DNA from: Tamarix chinensis
Lineage: Eukaryota > Streptophyta > Magnoliopsida > Caryophyllales > Tamaricaceae
Length of the DNA stretch: 64,000 nucleotides
Assembly (NCBI GenBank): GCA_030549775.1
Contig: CM060180.1
Location: forward strand, 79,949,672 to 80,013,671
Direction: 5' to 3'
Positions within the stretch are counted from its first letter, which is position 1; each line of letters opens with the position of its first letter. The notes beneath the pieces are model-generated. The model saw nothing but the letters and a program-made list of their open reading frames with translations, was not told the DNA's origin and did no database searches. Below, piece by piece: positions 59,136 through 64,000 of this stretch. A program made the translations under genes and the position numbers.

Positions 59136-59900
59136 ATATTGGATGACGGTGGTTGCTATATAAAGGATTTTAGCTTGTTGGGTGGTGGAGCGAAAGGGGA
59201 AAGGCTGAGGTGCTACATAATTGAAAAGAAAAATAGAAGAAGAAGGTATAGGGAGAAAGGTCAAAGAGTGACTAGAAGTGGAAAAAATTAAAAAAAAAGG
59301 TATGGGATGAGAATAAAAGAAAAAAGGGAAGAAACCAAAGGAGTCGGTGGTCGTGGTGTGGTGAAAATGGAGCAAGGAGGTGAATGAGGCAACTAATGAA
59401 AAAGAAAGAGAGGAAAATAAGTAGATGGTTGGGTAGAGGGGGTTGAGACAAGGAAGAAGGAAAATATAAAAGAGAGAGAAGCTATCCAAGAAGCATGAAG
59501 TAGGAAGAAGAAATAGAATAACAAAGAAAGAAAGGATGGTTAGTAGAGCAAAAGGTAGAGGATAACTGGCAGGCTGGTGCAATGTAGGGTAGAAGTGTTT
59601 TACTGGGATAGTTGGGCTAGCAAGGTAGTACATGGTTATTTTATGTTTGGGAGAAGTATCCCTACATGGGGAAGGGAGAAAGAGTGCAGAAGGGATTGTT
59701 TCGATGGGGGGTTTCAGTTAGGTTTTGACTAAGGGATGGGGATTAGTTAAGTTTAGGTAAGGTTAGAGATAAAATAATAGTAAAAAGATTTAGGTTAAAA
59801 TTAATAAATACATAAATACAAATTACTAATTAATTTTAAGAGATTATTAAATACTAAAAAATCCTACCCAGTTAATATATTGTTAGTATCATTATTATCA
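59136..59900. other. Purine-rich, then AT-rich non-coding DNA
   Basis: GA-rich plus strand to about 59740. The 166-residue frame on the minus strand is Phe/Ser/Leu-rich from composition only. Confidence 0.6.
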
Positions 59901-60005
59901 TTATTGTTGTTGTTGTTATCGGTGTAGTTGTTGTTGTTGATGGTACTATTGTTTTTGTTGTAGTTGTTGTTATTGTTGTTGCTACTATTGTTTTAATTGT
60001 TGTTA
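59901..60005. repeat. Imperfect (GTT)n run
   Basis: TTGTTGTTGTTG stretches interrupted by GTAG and ACTATTG words. Confidence 0.85.
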
Positions 60006-60074
60006 ATGTGGGTATTATTATCTTCTTTAAGATAGTCATCTACTAGTACATATTATTAGCACAAATAAGTAATA

Positions 60075-60215
60075 ATAATGCTACACACAATACTAAGACA
60101 TCCAAGCCTAAAATAATGCTATAATTAATTATACATAATAATCAAAATTTAAATTGAGTTTCTAAATTAGGGTTTATATAAATAGGGAACTACATAAACA
60201 TTTTAGGGAAATATA
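60075..60215. repeat. Dispersed repeat shared with 16195-16335
   Basis: Same word order as in 16195-16335, ending in a TATATAAATAGGG stretch (60175-60187) that could be a TATA box. Likely LTR scrap. Confidence 0.55.
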
Positions 60216-63200
60216 CCTCAGATAAATCAATACACAAGTAAGGAAAGGAGACCAAAAGGTGTGGGGAATAATCATCATGCATTATAGTGATTATTTGGAA
60301 CGAAATCATTCATATAGATCTAGATAGGAGAGAAAGGAAGAAGATAAAGTGTGAGTTCATCATCCTCCCTCTTTTCAACTTTGGTCCATGAATCCATTTA
60401 AAGTAGGGAAAAAGGTCTGATTAATGGTCACAATATGTCAAATATGGTTTAGAGACAATCTAGATCATGACTACCAAGATTGAATAGACTTTTCTAATCA
60501 AAATTAAAATTTGAAAATCTCATAGGTTAGGAAAATTGATCAATTCGTTTGGTGCACCCATTGAATGGTTCCATCAAATGATCAGTTTTCCTAGGACTAG
60601 TCGACTAATTACCCTAAACCAAAACCAAGCTAAACATGATGGGCTAGTCAATCGGTTCATAGAACCAATCCACTAATGTTTTCTAGAATCATTTTCTTTC
60701 ATATTTTCCAATATTTTCCAATTCTTTGGCAAATTAAATCTAAAATAAATTTTTAAAACAATATCAAACATGATCCCATTATTATCAAGCACATGAATTT
60801 TCACACATTATTTAGGAGGTATTACTTTAATAATAACCAATTGAGCAACTCACTCCACTACAAGTGAGCTTACTAATGATAGGGGGTTTGAACAAGGAAT
60901 CCAAGATCTAGCTAGCTCGAAAGCATAAATATCATAGAAAGTTGGACATTCAGTTCTCTACTAATAGATGTTGGCTAAGGTGGGCTCTCTAAATCTATCA
61001 TAATCCTTAAAAATGCATATCCCTTATACAATTCAAAGGATATAGTGTAGAAAATTCCTCAAGATACTATAAGGCTTTTAGATCCTAGCATTTTACTAAA
61101 ATGCTAAACAATGGTTCAAGGGAGCATGTTTTATAACACCAACACAAAGCATGTTACAATAAGGAAACTAAGGGACCACATATATCACATAACGCACATA
61201 AGTGTTTAAGGCTAACCCAAAATCCTAGAGTAAATCAAAGAAATCTATTATATCTAAAAGTAGATAATTTAAGTTAGAAAATCTAAAAATATCCAAAAAA
61301 AATGAAAAACTCAGATAAAACAGGCATTGTCATCATAAAATAAAGTTCTACAAAACTTTTAGAAAAATTTACTATTTATGAAATTATTATTTTTAGTACA
61401 ATAGAAATGTTGTTATATACCAAGAAGCTTAAGAACAAAAATCAAAAAATTATATTATTACCAAAAATTATTATTCACCAAAAACCACTATTCACACTAA
61501 ATTACTATTTACAGGGGTCAAGTGGTCAACTGTTAAATGTTGTGATTAAACTTTGACAATAGAAGTCCACTAAACCTTTTAGAAGTATTGTAGTTATGTT
61601 TTGAATAATTATCTTAATTCAAGTATTGAAAAATTAAGTCCTAATTAGAGTAATTAGGGTGTTATTAGTTAAGAACACTTAAAATATTATGAAGAATGTT
61701 CTAAAGCTTTCAAAACATTAATGAAAATTAAGACCTACAACACTTAAAATATTTTATAAAGAATGTAATTAAATTTTAACAAGCTAACCATCAAAGTTTA
61801 TCTAAATCAACCATTCTACAACATGGTATAATAAATTTGATAAAACACATATGGAATAAATAAAAAAACTAAGTAACCTAAACCTTACAAAAAAAAATAA
61901 ATCATGCTTTGAATCATCCAACAATAATACATTATACATCAAATATTCTCGACAATTTACAAGGACTAACATGTCATCATCAGTTTAACCAAACATTCAA
62001 GGGATCAAAAATCCCCAAAGTGATCTAAATATATCATCATCATGACACAACAAATCAAGCAACCAAATCTACTAATTAATGCTTATATATAGTAAAATCA
62101 TACTTCTTAAATTGAATATGGCTTCAAATAGAAAGAAAGATAAAGATTCAAGGCCACATTAAGTCTTCCAAAAGCCTACAAAATACCCATAAAAATTAGA
62201 AAATAAAAAAATTTGTAGAAACAAGGTTGAAACAAAGGAAAAGAATAAAGAACTAAGAAAGATGAATTATTGATGCTTTGAAGCTAACAATGGTGGACGT
62301 TGATTTTGGTGATGAAGCAAAAAATTTAGCTTAGAAGAAGGGAGAGGTTTTAATGTGGAGATAAGGGAAAATAAGGGAGAGAAAAAATATGACAAAAATG
62401 GAGGGTAAAAGGATAAGTTTAGGGGTAAACTAATTATTAAATGTTCTAAGATATTATGGTGCAAAATATCAAGAGAAAATGGATTAGATGGTGGAGATCA
62501 AATGGATAAAGGTTTGGGTAACGTGGAATAAGAAAAATTATATTTGACAATATAAACACGTCTAAAATATCTATTTTGGTTCAAAAGTTATAAAATAAAT
62601 TTAGAAACATTTTGAAGTTATGAAAAGATCAAAAATACTAAAATATAGTAATCCCCAAAGTTTTGTAAAATTTAGATATCTAAAAATATTGTTTGAGGAC
62701 TTACAAACTTATTTAAGGCACCTCGATATGATGAAAAGTTTTTTTAAACCAATGACTCAATTTGATATTTTGAAAGAGCATAAATGAGTTAGAAAATTAT
62801 AATAAATTTAAAATTCTACATTAGAGAATAGTCTCAAAGAAAATTAAAGGTCAAAATTAGTCTGAAATCATGTGAGAGCCAAAATTGTAAAAATGACAAG
62901 TCATAATAAAAAATTTCAAAATCACCACTAGATTTTCTAATCAAAAGATATAACAAAATGTATAAAATAAAATATTTTTATTTTCAAACCATGAAGATAT
63001 TGAACATATCAGGATATTAAAGCCAAAGACAGGAATAAAAATGGAAGGAGGGAATTATGGGAGAGTGGTTGCTTGTAAAATAAAGACTGACGTGGGGTTA
63101 GTACATTCGAATAGGTTGAGGTAGAGAGGGTGGCATGGTAATAAGGAGAAAGACTATTTTTTTGCGTGCAAATGGATGAATCATGCTGGGTGGGGTGATG

Positions 63201-63640
63201 GGCAGAGTAGTGTTCCATGAGAAGGGAAAGAGGTTAGTCAAGTAAGGGCAGGCTGGTGTGTGGTTGAGTGGGCGAGATGTTGAGAGTGTAGGGTTGGGTG
63301 CATAGGCATGTTTGGTAAAATTGACAATGCATAGGGAAGGGAAAGAGAATGACACGAGCTATATGGAGGGATTGTGTTTGGGATAAAAAAAATTGCAACA
63401 TGTTATGCTTAGTTTTGTCGAGGGTTAATATAATACCCCAAAAATTTGTTATTAGCGCCCTAATTTGATTCTAATCTGAATACATCTAATTTTAGCCTTA
63501 ACCTAATCTCTTAATATAAAACTTTAACTGAATATGAAACATTGACTCGAATAAATCATGATTTTTAAATCAAAATTAAAATCCACTAAAATGTCCACTA
63601 ATCTTAATTACTTTTGGCTAATCTAAAACCACCAAAACTA
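60216..63640. other. AT-rich non-coding DNA with LTR scraps
   Basis: 60520-60680 carries CAATCG/CGGTTC words like the E3 LTR, and 60790-60870 resembles its R region. ATAATACCCCAAAAATTTG at 63432 resembles an E3-type LTR edge. No protein-coding region recognised. Confidence 0.5.
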
Positions 63641-64000
63641 ATCATCCAACCTTTTCTCTTTTTCCTTTTATTTTATTTTTCTTCTCCTTTCTCTTATCTA
63701 TCTCTTGTTGCCGTAGACCTTGAAATAAGTTTTGGAACTTGCACATGTATCACCCATCACTCTCACCACTGCAACCCCCATCATCATACATCATCTATCA
63801 TCTTTCTTCTTCTTCTTCTTCCTTCCCTATCCCTGCCCGATCTACACACCACCACCAACTCCCCCTGCCATTTCTTTTTCTTCCTCAGCCTTACGTAATA
63901 GACACACACAACCATCACCATCCCTATTGCACCCTCTACAATTTTTCCCAACACTCAACCATCATTTCCCTACACCACCCCTCATGCCCAACCTGCACCA
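63641..64000. other. Pyrimidine-rich stretch at the window end
   Basis: CT/CAC-rich, with a (CTT)n run near 63800-63823. The ATG frame at 63614-63898 starts hydrophobic, but composition explains it. Confidence 0.5.

Noticed and set aside
59133..59633. 166-residue minus-strand frame with membrane-like character
   Set aside because: Same composition effect; no homologous pattern recognised.
63614..63898. ATG frame with signal-peptide-like start at the window end
   Set aside because: Pyrimidine-rich DNA, His/Thr-rich tail from CAC repeats, no supporting domain.

Overview
This is nuclear DNA from a flowering plant, and the species cannot be named from it. The evidence is the mix of plant-type Ty3/gypsy and Ty1/copia retrotransposons (plant initiator-tRNA-Met and tRNA-Asp primer sites), an L1-clade LINE with a DUF4283-type ORF1, hAT and CACTA ends, a SINE, and very AT-rich spacers with long (TA)n and (AAT)n arrays. 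I found no intact host gene. The only candidate is an exon-like stretch on the minus strand at 15750-15921. The window reads as a heterochromatic, perhaps pericentromeric, transposon graveyard built by repeated nesting.

Layout. 1-6699: E1, a nearly intact plus-strand Ty3/gypsy element with only two in-frame stops and LTRs differing at 12 of 565 aligned bases. It sits inside the 5' LTR of E2 (6700-13126), an older decayed relative whose 3' LTR is cut off at a (TA)n array. 13140-14136: (TA)n arrays and the right end of a CACTA-like transposon. 14137-20130: AT-rich spacer, the exon-like fragment, a decayed minus-strand gag-protease (16560-17970) and a decayed minus-strand copia RNase H end (19640-20130). 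20160-22845: (AAT)n-rich and then purine-rich DNA without genes.

22850-39521: E3, a large decayed minus-strand chromovirus (Tekay/Del-like, with chromodomain) with LTRs of about 3.5 kb. Its 3' LTR is split by a minus-strand LINE (23106-27740), and that LINE is split by a head-to-head fusion of two different LTR pieces (23741-25860). 40297-40479: a SINE with 15-bp target repeats. 41805-42061: an LTR fragment.

42062-56480: E6, a decayed plus-strand Ty3/gypsy element. Its gag is split by a 3.7-kb hAT-like element (43347-47064, degenerate 8-bp target duplication). Its reverse transcriptase is split by E7 (48353-53042), a very young non-coding LTR element in minus orientation: 1553-bp LTRs with no difference seen, a tRNA-Asp primer site and a perfect 5-bp target duplication GGAGG. 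57456-59135: a further LTR of an E7-related tRNA-Asp-primed family. 59136-64000: AT-rich, purine-rich and microsatellite DNA with LTR scraps.

No metabolic or defence pathway is encoded here. The coding regions are gag, protease, reverse transcriptase, RNase H and integrase of mobile elements, mostly broken. The main interest lies in the nesting order, the very young E7 element, the LTR-LTR fusion inside the LINE, and a recurring pattern of short tandem duplications inside dead elements.
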